Origin: Bacillota bacterium
GTDB taxonomy: Bacteria > Bacillota > Clostridia > TANB77 > CAG-465
Length of the DNA: 64,000 bases
Assembly (NCBI GenBank): GCA_023410645.1
Contig: JAEYPQ010000007.1
Coordinates: 70,998-134,997, forward strand
Direction of reading: 5' to 3'
This document shows positions 53,996 through 61,787 of the stretch, piece after piece (positions within the stretch are counted from its first letter, which is position 1; every line of letters starts with the position of its first letter). Under the pieces are notes generated by a model, which did no database searches, was not told the DNA's origin, and worked only from the letters and a program-made list of their open reading frames with translations. The translations under genes and the position numbers were made by a program.

Positions 53996-54964
53996 TTATA
54001 ATTCTAATCTACTAAATATTTTTATACATAAAAATGTAAGATATGGAGAGGGAATTTTCTTTTGACCAAAATCCCATCCCTTAAATTTTTGAAATACTGC
54101 TTCAGGAATAAACATTCCATTTTCATCCTGCTTGTTCTGTATAATAGCTAGCATTTCTAAAAAGCTTTTATCTTTCTTTATATTGTCAAATCTACTTAAA
54201 ACATCAACAATATTAACAATATCATACCACATAGCAGGTGCTTTAAGTTTTCTAAAATCCGTTCCCATATAAAACATATATGGATGACTTTGCAAACTGT
54301 TCTCCCATAATTTAAGTAACACGTTAGCCGTTGAAATTGCTAAATCACTTTTTTGATACTCTGGAATCTCTGAAAATAATTTAAGCATAACTAGTGTTGC
54401 ATATGGGCAACAATCATCTTTTCTTCCTGGTCCTCTAAATTTTCCAAGTTCACTTGAAACGGTACATGGAAAACCTTGATTTTGAAAAATCGAAGCTAAA
54501 TAGTCAACACCTTGTTTCAAATGTTTATTATAATCAACCCCAGACTTTAATAAAGCCAAAAGTAACAAAGGTGCATCACATAAACACCATCCAAAAGTAT
54601 CCTCTCCACTTCCACCAAAATGTTTAGGAACATTGATCAAAGATTGATATACACCATTTTCATCTTTATGTTTCATAATTTCATTAATTGCACTACTAAT
54701 TTCAGGTACAGTTATATCAAAACCAATATCCAGCAAAAACAACAACTTGTGAATTGGTAAATCAGGGTTTTTATGATTACTTACCAATACACTATGAAAA
54801 TTCGTAATATCTTTAAGATATGTTTTTATTTTTTCGTCTTGTAAAGCTTTCTCTTTTAAAAATATATTATCTTCTTTGTTCTCATTTAAAAAATTAATTT
54901 TTATAGCGTATTGTAACCACACCTCACCATTAGAAAGTAAATAATCAATACTATAATTACGCAT
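53996..54964 (-). CDS. Prenyltransferase/squalene-cyclase-like alpha-barrel protein
   Basis: 322 aa from the ATG at 54962-54964, after AAAGGAGGATATATT. Repeated helical hairpins with GGSGEDTFGWCLCDAPLLLL, LASIFQNQGFP and PGRKDDCCPYATLVML resemble the alpha/alpha-barrel of terpenoid cyclases and prenyltransferase-like repeats. The DxDD acid motif of hopene cyclases is not seen, so catalysis is uncertain. An unusual cargo gene for a conjugative element; substrate unknown. Confidence 0.5.
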   Translation of the reverse strand: MRNYSIDYLLSNGEVWLQYAIKINFLNENKEDNIFLKEKALQDEKIKTYLKDITNFHSVLVSNHKNPDLPIHKLLFLLDIGFDITVPEISSAINEIMKHKDENGVYQSLINVPKHFGGSGEDTFGWCLCDAPLLLLALLKSGVDYNKHLKQGVDYLASIFQNQGFPCTVSSELGKFRGPGRKDDCCPYATLVMLKLFSEIPEYQKSDLAISTANVLLKLWENSLQSHPYMFYMGTDFRKLKAPAMWYDIVNIVDVLSRFDNIKKDKSFLEMLAIIQNKQDENGMFIPEAVFQKFKGWDFGQKKIPSPYLTFLCIKIFSRLEL

Positions 54965-55097
54965 AATATATCCTCCTTTTGAAACTATATAAATAACTTT
55001 CATAAATTTTTATTTGTTATAATTATATATTATTTTTATTAATTATTCAATATTTTCATAAATAATATCTTTACATCACTTTAATTATACTAAATAT

Positions 55098-56006
55098 TTA
55101 TTTATCTTTAAAATACTGTTCTAGCAATTTATTAACAACCACATTAAATTCTATATCACCTTTAAATTTATTTTTATATTTCTTCAAATTAATTTTAGTT
55201 AGTCTACCAGTGAACTTTACATCTTTAGGTTCTCTAATATTGCTAATCAATATATTCTTTATATTTTCTTCATTTAATGTGTCTTTTAATTCTCTTAATT
55301 TTTCTGCTTGTTTGGTAGAAATTTTACATTTTAATAAATCAATTAGATTATATATAATTATTTGTTCTGAATCTTTTAAATATGATAATTCAACTCCTAC
55401 TAAAAAAGATACTTCATTATTATTTAATTTTTCTTTGAATTCTTTTATCAAATAGGATAATCGTATCAATCTTTGAATTTGTGTTTTACTATCAGCACTT
55501 ATATCAGCTAAACGTTCTATTTTTCTTTCGTGACCATTATGGTCACCACCTTTTTCTTGTCTTAATAATATTTCTAATCTTTGTTTATATGCTTCACCTT
55601 TTTCAGTTAAAGGAATATTATCTCTTTGATATAAATTAGTTTCAAGCATTATTAAAGTAGCTCTATCATCATCACATTCAACTATATTAGCTGGTATATT
55701 ATCATATCCTAATTCTCTGCAACATCTTACTCTATTATGTCCTGCTAATATTTCATATTTATCATCTTCAATAATTCTAACTGTTATTGGAACAAATAGT
55801 CCATTTCTTGATATACTCTGTTTCATCTCTTCCATTTTTTCTTTTGAATATAAACTAAAAGGTTGACCTCTTCTAAAGTCAACCAATTTATCTAATTCTA
55901 TTTCTTTTTTTGATATTTCATTTTTAATATTTTTGTTTGATGCAACTCCTATACTTTCTGATTTTTTTCTACCAAAAATCATATCTCTTGTGATTGATTC
56001 ACTCAT
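55098..56006 (-). CDS. ParB/Spo0J-family partition protein
   Basis: 302 aa from the ATG at 56004-56006 (GGAGATGTTAATA upstream). The N-terminal ParB/Srx domain shows MKQSISRNGLFVPITVR, EILAGHNRVRCCRELGY and ETNLYQRDNIPLTEKGEAY; the HTH (ADISADSKTQIQRLIRLSYL) follows. Its start overlaps the methylase stop by 8 bp. Supports maintenance of the excised circular form; no ParA was found beside it. Confidence 0.9.
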   Translation of the reverse strand: MSESITRDMIFGRKKSESIGVASNKNIKNEISKKEIELDKLVDFRRGQPFSLYSKEKMEEMKQSISRNGLFVPITVRIIEDDKYEILAGHNRVRCCRELGYDNIPANIVECDDDRATLIMLETNLYQRDNIPLTEKGEAYKQRLEILLRQEKGGDHNGHERKIERLADISADSKTQIQRLIRLSYLIKEFKEKLNNNEVSFLVGVELSYLKDSEQIIIYNLIDLLKCKISTKQAEKLRELKDTLNEENIKNILISNIREPKDVKFTGRLTKINLKKYKNKFKGDIEFNVVVNKLLEQYFKDK

Positions 56007-56769
56007 TATTAACATCTCCATTTCTCTTATTAATATAATCTGTAATTCTTTCATTAGCTAATTCAAAATACTTTTCATCTGTCTCAAATCCTATATAGTT
56101 TCTATTTGAATTTATGCAAGCTATTGCAGTAGTTGCACTTCCCATACAATTATCTAATACTAATTCATTTTCATTAGTATATGTTCTAACTAAATATTCG
56201 AAAAGTTCAACTGGCTTTTGTGTGGGGTGTATGTTATAACTTTCTTTATTTATCTCTAATATGCTTTTAGGATAATTCTGAAATTCTTGTGTATAATCTT
56301 TGTTTAATGCTGATACTCTTGAATAATCATCACCTAAAAGTATTCTACCACCTTTAGTTGGTTTTGCTTTTATTCTTTTATCTATTCTAACTAATCCTTG
56401 TGGATTATATGTAGGTAAATGTTTGTAGAAAATACATATATTTTCATGTGCTTTAAGTGGCATTTTCTTTGCATTTTGAAATCCTGTACAAGTATTTTTC
56501 TTCCATATCCACTCATATCTGAATAACTTAAAATTACTTATTATTAACTTAGTTGTAAAACTTTGACTAGCTGTTAAAACAATAGCTCCATTATCTTTTA
56601 TTATTCTTTCATACTCTTTCCAAAGTTTATCAAATGGTATTATTATATCCCAACTACAATGGGTTGTCCCATAAGGCAAGTCGCATAATATCATATCTAT
56701 TGATTTATCAGCTATTAACTTCATACCTTCTAAACAATCTATTTTGTATATTTTATTTTTCTCTAGCAT
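55999..56769 (-). CDS. Site-specific DNA methyltransferase
   Basis: 256 aa. Catalytic motif DLPYGTTHCSWD (a DPPY variant) at ~30, a target region in the middle and SAM motif LDNCMGSATTAIACI near 210, i.e. the N4/N6 beta-class order. HPTQKPVELFEYLV precedes motif I as in this class. Orphan methylases of this kind accompany ParB in many ICEs, likely protecting from host restriction. No nuclease partner nearby. Confidence 0.9.
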   Translation of the reverse strand: MLEKNKIYKIDCLEGMKLIADKSIDMILCDLPYGTTHCSWDIIIPFDKLWKEYERIIKDNGAIVLTASQSFTTKLIISNFKLFRYEWIWKKNTCTGFQNAKKMPLKAHENICIFYKHLPTYNPQGLVRIDKRIKAKPTKGGRILLGDDYSRVSALNKDYTQEFQNYPKSILEINKESYNIHPTQKPVELFEYLVRTYTNENELVLDNCMGSATTAIACINSNRNYIGFETDEKYFELANERITDYINKRNGDVNNE

Positions 56770-56776
56770 ATCTCAC

Positions 56777-57145
56777 CTATAATTCAAATTCTTCTGTTTG
56801 ATTTTTAGATTTTTTTCTTTGATTTCCTATATGCAATATATTTTGTTTTATAGTATATTCTGTTGGCATATATTTTTCGCCATCACCAAGATCTGCCCTA
56901 TCCGTATATGATTTAGCATGTATATAACTATCTGTATTTACAAAATATAATACTTGATATTTTGTTTTATCATATCCTAATCTATTTTCATCAGAGTTTA
57001 TTAAATAATCATGTTTTTTGCACATAAGTTCAAACTCTCTTGAATTAAATACTTTTTTATTTCTTAAATCTTCAATTTCTGAATTTTCACTCCAACAAAC
57101 AAGTATTCCTATAATTGTTATATCTTCTTTTTTTAAATCCCTCAT
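56777..57145 (-). CDS. Hypothetical protein of the replication/partition operon
   Basis: 122 aa, not recognised. Alpha/beta pattern with VLYFVNTDSYIHAKSYTDRA and a basic C-terminus (GNQRKKSKNQ). Tightly packed between the replisome organiser (8 bp) and methylase (7 bp). Function unknown. Confidence 0.55.
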   Translation of the reverse strand: MRDLKKEDITIIGILVCWSENSEIEDLRNKKVFNSREFELMCKKHDYLINSDENRLGYDKTKYQVLYFVNTDSYIHAKSYTDRADLGDGEKYMPTEYTIKQNILHIGNQRKKSKNQTEEFEL

Positions 57146-57153
57146 TTCCCCTC

Positions 57154-58029
57154 CTATAAATTATCATATAAATTTTCTAAATAACTAACATCATAATCTC
57201 TGCCTTGATATTTATTTCTACTAGTGATTTTTCCTTTTAACTTACTTTTTTCAAATTCTTGCCTTTCTTTTTCCACATCATCAACAGTTGTTATATCTTT
57301 TTTCTTCCATTCATTTAATATAGTTTTAGCATATAACCAACTACCATCTTTTTCTGAACTTTTTGATAATGCACATTCTATAACTTTAATTTCCATTGTA
57401 CTAAAATTTCTATAACATTCTAGTATAATTGAAACACTAGTGTTTTTTAAATATTTATTAAATAGTGTTTTTAGTTGTAGTAGTTTTTCTCTTTTTTCAT
57501 TATCAACTTTATTTTCACTACTACTATTTTTAATATCTATTATCTTATTCTCTATACTCTTATCTCTTATTGGACAATGTCCCATATTTTCATTGGACTT
57601 TTTTTGGACATTGTCCAATTTTATATTTTCAGTATCGTTTAAAGCTAAAACTTCTTGCTTTTCTAGTTTTCTCTGGTCTCTTTTATATTCAGCCCATTTA
57701 GATTCACCACCAACTAGTTCACTTATTTTTTCCATAAAAAAAGTGCCGTCATCAAGTATTGATAACAGCTTCATTCCTTCAAATATTTTTATTCCACTTC
57801 TTATAATATCTACATTAGTATCAGTTAAACTAGCTAATGTATTTATATCATATGGTATATATTCATTATATTGCAATAATCCATTATGATTTATGCTAAG
57901 TAACCTTAATTGCAAAAGTAGTATTATATAGTCTTTACCATTAGGCAAACTTTTCATTATTTTTATTTCAGTTGTATTAAAAAAATCATCTCTTAATTTT
58001 AACCAATAAAATCTTTTATTTTCTTTCAA
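57154..58029 (-). CDS. Phage-type replisome organiser with DnaD-like C-terminus
   Basis: 291 aa. N-terminal FYWLKLRDDFFNTTEIKIMK winged-helix domain, an Asn/Ser/Lys-rich linker (~130-180), then a DnaD/DnaB_2-like domain with WLYAKTILNEWKKKDITTVD and FEKSKLKGK. Counterpart of 23432-24262 in element 2. First gene of the replication-partition operon at the right end of element 3. Confidence 0.85.
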   Translation of the reverse strand: MKENKRFYWLKLRDDFFNTTEIKIMKSLPNGKDYIILLLQLRLLSINHNGLLQYNEYIPYDINTLASLTDTNVDIIRSGIKIFEGMKLLSILDDGTFFMEKISELVGGESKWAEYKRDQRKLEKQEVLALNDTENIKLDNVQKKSNENMGHCPIRDKSIENKIIDIKNSSSENKVDNEKREKLLQLKTLFNKYLKNTSVSIILECYRNFSTMEIKVIECALSKSSEKDGSWLYAKTILNEWKKKDITTVDDVEKERQEFEKSKLKGKITSRNKYQGRDYDVSYLENLYDNL

Positions 58030-58119
58030 TTATTCACCTCTATAGAGCTTTAATATACTCAATTTTTAAAGTTTTACCTTTATCAAACTTTCTCCTTATT
58101 CGCTTAATTATAAAAAACT

Positions 58120-58206
58120 GCGTCCCAACTGAGTTCCAATCTTTTAAAAATATTGCTTCAAAGTTAGTAGTATCAAGTCTTTCAACTTTTTCAAGTCCTG
58201 TCACTC
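58120..58206 (+). other. First right-end copy of element 3: arm word plus partial att
   Basis: GCGTCCCAACTGAGTTCCAA (58120-58139), then ~50 bp, then TTCAAGTCCTGTCACTC (58190-58206), a 17-bp match to tRNA-Pro 2476-2492 that lacks the final CGACCA. A fuller version of the same segment is at 59668-59760. The gap 58030-58403 contains only this, a gene remnant and a terminator. Confidence 0.65.
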
Positions 58207-58224
58207 TAAAAGACATACTCCAAA

Positions 58225-58340
58225 AACAATAATATCAAATGAACAATGTAACTTACTTTTGAAAAAAGAAGGATTTTAAAGTGGAATGGCGGCATATTAT
58301 ATTTTAGAAAATTGGGTATTATTAGATAATTAAAAATAAT
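58225..58340 (+). pseudogene. Gene remnant, degraded copy of the one at 61098-61285
   Basis: AATGAACAATGTAACTTACTTT (58238-58259) is identical to 61150-61171. Further blocks (TGAAAAAAGA, ATTTTAAAG...GCATATTAT, TTTTAGAAAA) line up with small gaps. In-frame stops show it is dead. It follows the partial att just as the fuller copy follows the complete att. Confidence 0.65.
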
Positions 58341-58354
58341 TAAATCTACATTTT

Positions 58355-58400
58355 AAAACTAACACTGATATGTTCTTAAAACAGTATCAGTGTTAGTTTT
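58355..58400. terminator. Terminator after the immunity-like gene
   Basis: A 16-bp perfect stem: AAAACTAACACTGATA (58355-58370) and its complement (58385-58400) with a 14-nt loop. Confidence 0.8.
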
Positions 58401-58403
58401 TTA

Positions 58404-58640
58404 TTAATATATTTCTATATTTTCAAATTTGTTACAAATCTTTTGTATTAAATTACCTTTAATTAAAACTTTAGATATTAAATCAGCAGCTTTTTCATAT
58501 ATTTGTTGATTATCTTCAACACCTTTTTCTGAAAATAGAAATCCAGATTCAGAATTTGTTATTGCATATTCTTTTCCTTCATATTCAAACTCTACATCTC
58601 TTCCCTCGATAATATACTCTTTTAGTTCTTCAAAATCCAT
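58404..58640 (-). CDS. Small acidic protein, probable immunity partner
   Basis: 78 aa, acidic; VEFEYEGKEYAITNSESGFL with a strand-turn-helix look similar to small polymorphic-toxin immunity proteins. It begins 18 bp after the secreted toxin-like gene and ends at a strong terminator, so the two form a bicistron. Assignment rests mainly on context. Confidence 0.5.
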   Translation of the reverse strand: MDFEELKEYIIEGRDVEFEYEGKEYAITNSESGFLFSEKGVEDNQQIYEKAADLISKVLIKGNLIQKICNKFENIEIY

Positions 58641-58658
58641 TAAATCACCCCTTTTTTA

Positions 58659-59177
58659 CTACCATCCATATATTTCATCTAGACAATATATGTTGTTACA
58701 AACAACAGCTCCTGGAAATGTTGTACTCTTAGCCGGTCCCCTAACACCATTAGTCCAATCATGTTGATGTGGATTTGGATGCTTATTTGGTGTACCGTGA
58801 TCTGTATAATCTATATCCTTTTGTGGTTTTCCATTATTATCATACCACCTTTTTTGTATAACTTTCCCATCTTTACCCCTTTTTTCAGCTACCGAATTTG
58901 GCGCACCTTCTTTAGGGAGATTCGTTGACATTATAAATCTTGAACGTGCATCTGCTTCCTGATATACCCTGTATTGACTAGCATTTATAAGAATCGCCAC
59001 AATAACAGTAGTAAAAGTATATTTTGCAATTTCTCCAACACTTATAACTGTACCACCTATAGCAGGAGCTAACAGAAATGCTGCTGCATCCGTTTTCGTT
59101 GTTGGCTGCAAATTTAACATTAAGATAAATATCAAAACCAGTGAAAAAATTCTAATCCGCAGGGACTTTTTCTTCAT
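58659..59177 (-). CDS. Secreted polymorphic-toxin-like protein
   Basis: 172 aa from the ATG at 59175-59177, after AAAGGAGAATTTAT. Signal peptide (RIRIFSLVLIFILMLNL), a hydrophobic segment (~34-65), then a C-terminal domain with KVIQKRWYDNNGKPQKDIDY and DHGTPNKHPNPHQHDW. This His-rich pattern recurs at the tips of clostridial polymorphic toxins. Much shorter than usual delivery-domain toxins. The activity is not known. Likely aimed at neighbouring cells, with the next gene as immunity. Confidence 0.55.
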   Translation of the reverse strand: MKKKSLRIRIFSLVLIFILMLNLQPTTKTDAAAFLLAPAIGGTVISVGEIAKYTFTTVIVAILINASQYRVYQEADARSRFIMSTNLPKEGAPNSVAEKRGKDGKVIQKRWYDNNGKPQKDIDYTDHGTPNKHPNPHQHDWTNGVRGPAKSTTFPGAVVCNNIYCLDEIYGW

Positions 59178-59222
59178 ATAAATTCTCCTTTTTATTTTAT
59201 AATTGTCAATCTGCAATTGCAA

Positions 59223-59667
59223 GATATGTGGGAGATCTTATAAAGCTCATAATTATTAGCTCCTTACTATAAACTAAATTACTTGTCTAAATCAAAACCG
59301 GTTACCTTATTTATATTATACAAAAATATACAAAAAATCAAGTCGTTAAAAAAAACTTGTCATATTTCGACATTTCTTTCAGGTAATATTATATTAATTA
59401 TATTTTTTAATATTAATTCTTTAATTCCATAAACTTCAAAAAATATAAACCTTATTTTATATTTTTAAGTATATAGTTGCATATTTTTCATAATCATATT
59501 ATGCATTTGAATTTATGCAAATTTCAATATATGCCTTACTTTAATATAAATATATTTATATTATTATTAGATTTTTACATATTAATAATATATAAACATT
59601 CTCAAACTCTGTAAGTAATGTTTTTAACTTCTTAAACACATATTATATAATTATTTTTTTCGTTTAC
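59223..59667. other. AT-rich gap upstream of the toxin-like gene
   Basis: 445 bp with no reading frame supported by a ribosome site. Probably holds the toxin promoter; nothing else recognised until the GCGTCCCA word at 59668. Confidence 0.5.
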
Positions 59668-59760
59668 GGCGTCCCAACAGAGTTCCAAAATAAAATTTCA
59701 CAACACTCAAATGAAGTGATATCAATACTTTCACAATTTCAAGTCCTGTCACTCCGACCA
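59668..59760 (+). other. Complete right-end copy: arm word plus 23-bp att
   Basis: GGCGTCCCAACAGAGTTCCAA (59668-59688) and TTCAAGTCCTGTCACTCCGACCA (59738-59760), an exact 23-bp match to tRNA-Pro 2476-2498 and the longest in the array. Taken as the right border of the whole array. Confidence 0.8.
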
Positions 59761-59784
59761 TTTTTTTGTAATTTTTATGAAATT

Positions 59785-59851
59785 GCATAGAACTTAAAAG
59801 TCGTGAAAGAGTATTAATCAAAAGGTTTTGATTAATACTCTTTTTCTATGC
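59785..59851. terminator. Very strong hairpin after the last att
   Basis: An 18-bp perfect stem (59806-59823 with 59826-59843, loop GG), flanked by GCATAG/CTATGC that can extend it. Like the terminators after the other att copies, it lies within 50 bp of the CCA. Confidence 0.8.
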
Positions 59852-60009
59852 AGTTTTATAAAATTCTCTTAAAACTGATAAAAAAGTTCTAGAATCATGG
59901 TTCTAGAAAATGTTAAGTTAAAAATTTTAGTTCTAAAAAAATTCTAGAAAATAAAATAAGTTCTTTCACTAATAAATCGTTCTTTTTGTAGGAATGAAAG
60001 GAGTGAATT

Positions 60010-60958
60010 ATGAACGAAATAAATTATTATAAAGTAAACGAAGTTTTAAATCATAAATATTATCAAATTCCACAAGAATTATTCGAAAATCCATTATATA
60101 AAAATAAATTAAATTCAACTATACGCTTTTATCTTAAATAGATTATCTCTATCAATAAAGAGTAACTGGTATGATGAAAACGGAAATATATATTTAATTT
60201 TTACTAGACACGAAGTTCAAGAAAAATTATGTCTATCTGATAAAACAGTTACTAAATCATTTTCATAATTATCAGGAGCTAGACTTATACATGAAAAACG
60301 ACAAGGTTTAGGAAAACCTAATCTAATATATGTAGGAAAAATACAACATAAAAATATAGATGAAGTTTCTTGATATGGAAAAAGTACAAGTCTTGAATCG
60401 TAAAATTTACGATTCTGGAACAGTAGGAAATACGATTCTTGATACGGAAAATTTTCCACCAATCAATACTGATAATATCAAGACTAACATAACCAATACT
60501 GATTCAATCCATCAAGAAGAAAATGAAAGTCAAATTTCTTTATTAGAAGTTAAAGAAAAATGCAAATTAAATGAGTTTGAAAATTCTGATAAAACAATTC
60601 TTGAAGATGTTATTGATAAATTATATTCTTCTACTAGTCTTAAGGTAGGTGCTGCAACTATAACTAAATCTAAAATATTATCAAAATTAGAACTTATTAC
60701 AAAGGATAATTTAGTATTTTTATTAGATATAATAAAACAAGCTGGTAACATTAAAAATATCACTAACTATTTGATAATTTGCCTATACAATAATTTAGGC
60801 AATATCAATATTCCTAGAAAGAATGTTTCTTTAAATAAACATCACGGTAGAGATGAAAAAATAGTCAATGAAATAATAAAACCTAAAGATGAACTTATAC
60901 AAGAGTTGCATCAAGATAATGTATACTGGAAAAGCAATTATCAAAGCACTCAAATCTA
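60010..60958 (+). pseudogene. Decayed RepA_N-type replication initiator
   Basis: The ATG at 60010 has AAAGGAGTGAATT. It reads YYQIPQELFENPLYKNKL, as in plasmid RepA_N proteins, then shifts frame. The next frame has NWYDENGNIYLIFTRHEV, LCLSDKTVTKSF, a TAA, then GLGKPNLIYVGKI and a TGA. A third frame (60360-60959) holds the C-terminal DUF6017-like domain (TKSKILSKLELITKDNLVFL). At least two frameshifts and two stops make it a pseudogene. It is remnant of an older plasmid or element next to the att. Confidence 0.85.
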
Positions 60959-61285
60959 ATTGATAGAGCTCAAAAATATGAAAATGAACGACTTAAAATA
61001 TTAGAGGAAAATAAGGAATTTAATTCAAAATGCTTAAAATTAGAACAAGATTATAAAACTAAAAGCAAAGATTTAGATAAATTAATTGATTAAAAAAAGA
61101 TGAATTACAGTGTATACTTGGAGGACAAACTCCTAGTGCTACATTATCTAATGAACAATGTAACTTACTTTGTATAATAATAAACCTACTTTCTGAAAAA
61201 AGAGATATTGAAGAGAAAGAAATATATTTTAAAGGTGGTATGGATGCATATTATTATTTTAGAAAAATAGGAATTATAAAATAAT
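60959..61285 (+). pseudogene. Remnants of small element genes
   Basis: One fragment encodes a charged helix (RAQKYENERLKILEENKEF) ending in TAA near 61090. Next to it GGQTPSATLSNEQCNLLCII ... KGGMDAYYYFRKIGII ends at a TAA near 61283; neither has a start codon with ribosome site. The second is the better copy of the remnant at 58225-58340. Confidence 0.6.
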
Positions 61286-61475
61286 TGAGTGTATAGAAAA
61301 GTTTGTGTAGACTAGAATAGTAAAAAAATTCTTTCTATGCTAAAATATAAATATCATATAGAGGATTTTTTATGAGAAAAGTGAATAAAATACAGAAGAC
61401 AGAAAGGAGTTCATAAAGCAATTTATTTCTATTACACTTAATTTTTTCTAACAAAACTAAATATTATATAAAATT

Positions 61476-61502
61476 AAAAGAAGTATTTACAATACTTCTT
61501 TT
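61476..61502. terminator. Terminator hairpin
   Basis: AAAAGAAGTATT (61476-61487) pairs with AATACTTCTTTT (61491-61502), 12 bp perfect, 3-nt loop, A/T-rich on both sides. Confidence 0.7.
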
Positions 61503-61662
61503 AAACCTTACTTTCCTTCTTAATATAGTCCTTTATTTTTTTATATTTTTTGAGATTACATTTAGTTTTATTTTTATTGTTAAATTACTAGTTTTTTTCA
61601 TATATTAACCCTATTTATATCATAGGTATATTTTATACTTTATATAAACTTTTGTCAATAAA

Positions 61663-61693
61663 AAGAGAATAGTTTGTAGTAAACTATTCTCTT
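61663..61693. terminator. Terminator of the surface-protein gene
   Basis: A 13-bp perfect stem (61663-61675 and 61681-61693) with a 5-nt loop; on the minus strand a T-run follows. It lies about 95 bp past the stop of the surface-protein gene. Confidence 0.75.
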
Positions 61694-61787
61694 ATAATTA
61701 AATATTATTAAGTAACTAGCACACAGCTATTTAACAATCAAGCAAATATAATAAATTATTTTAACTACTTTATAAATACATATCTAT

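Larger units (their letters stand above)
61286..61787. other. Gap between element debris and surface-protein gene
   Basis: 502 bp. A 14-codon frame at 61372 is not convincing. Holds two hairpins (61476-61502 and 61663-61693) and otherwise only AT-rich sequence. Confidence 0.5.
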
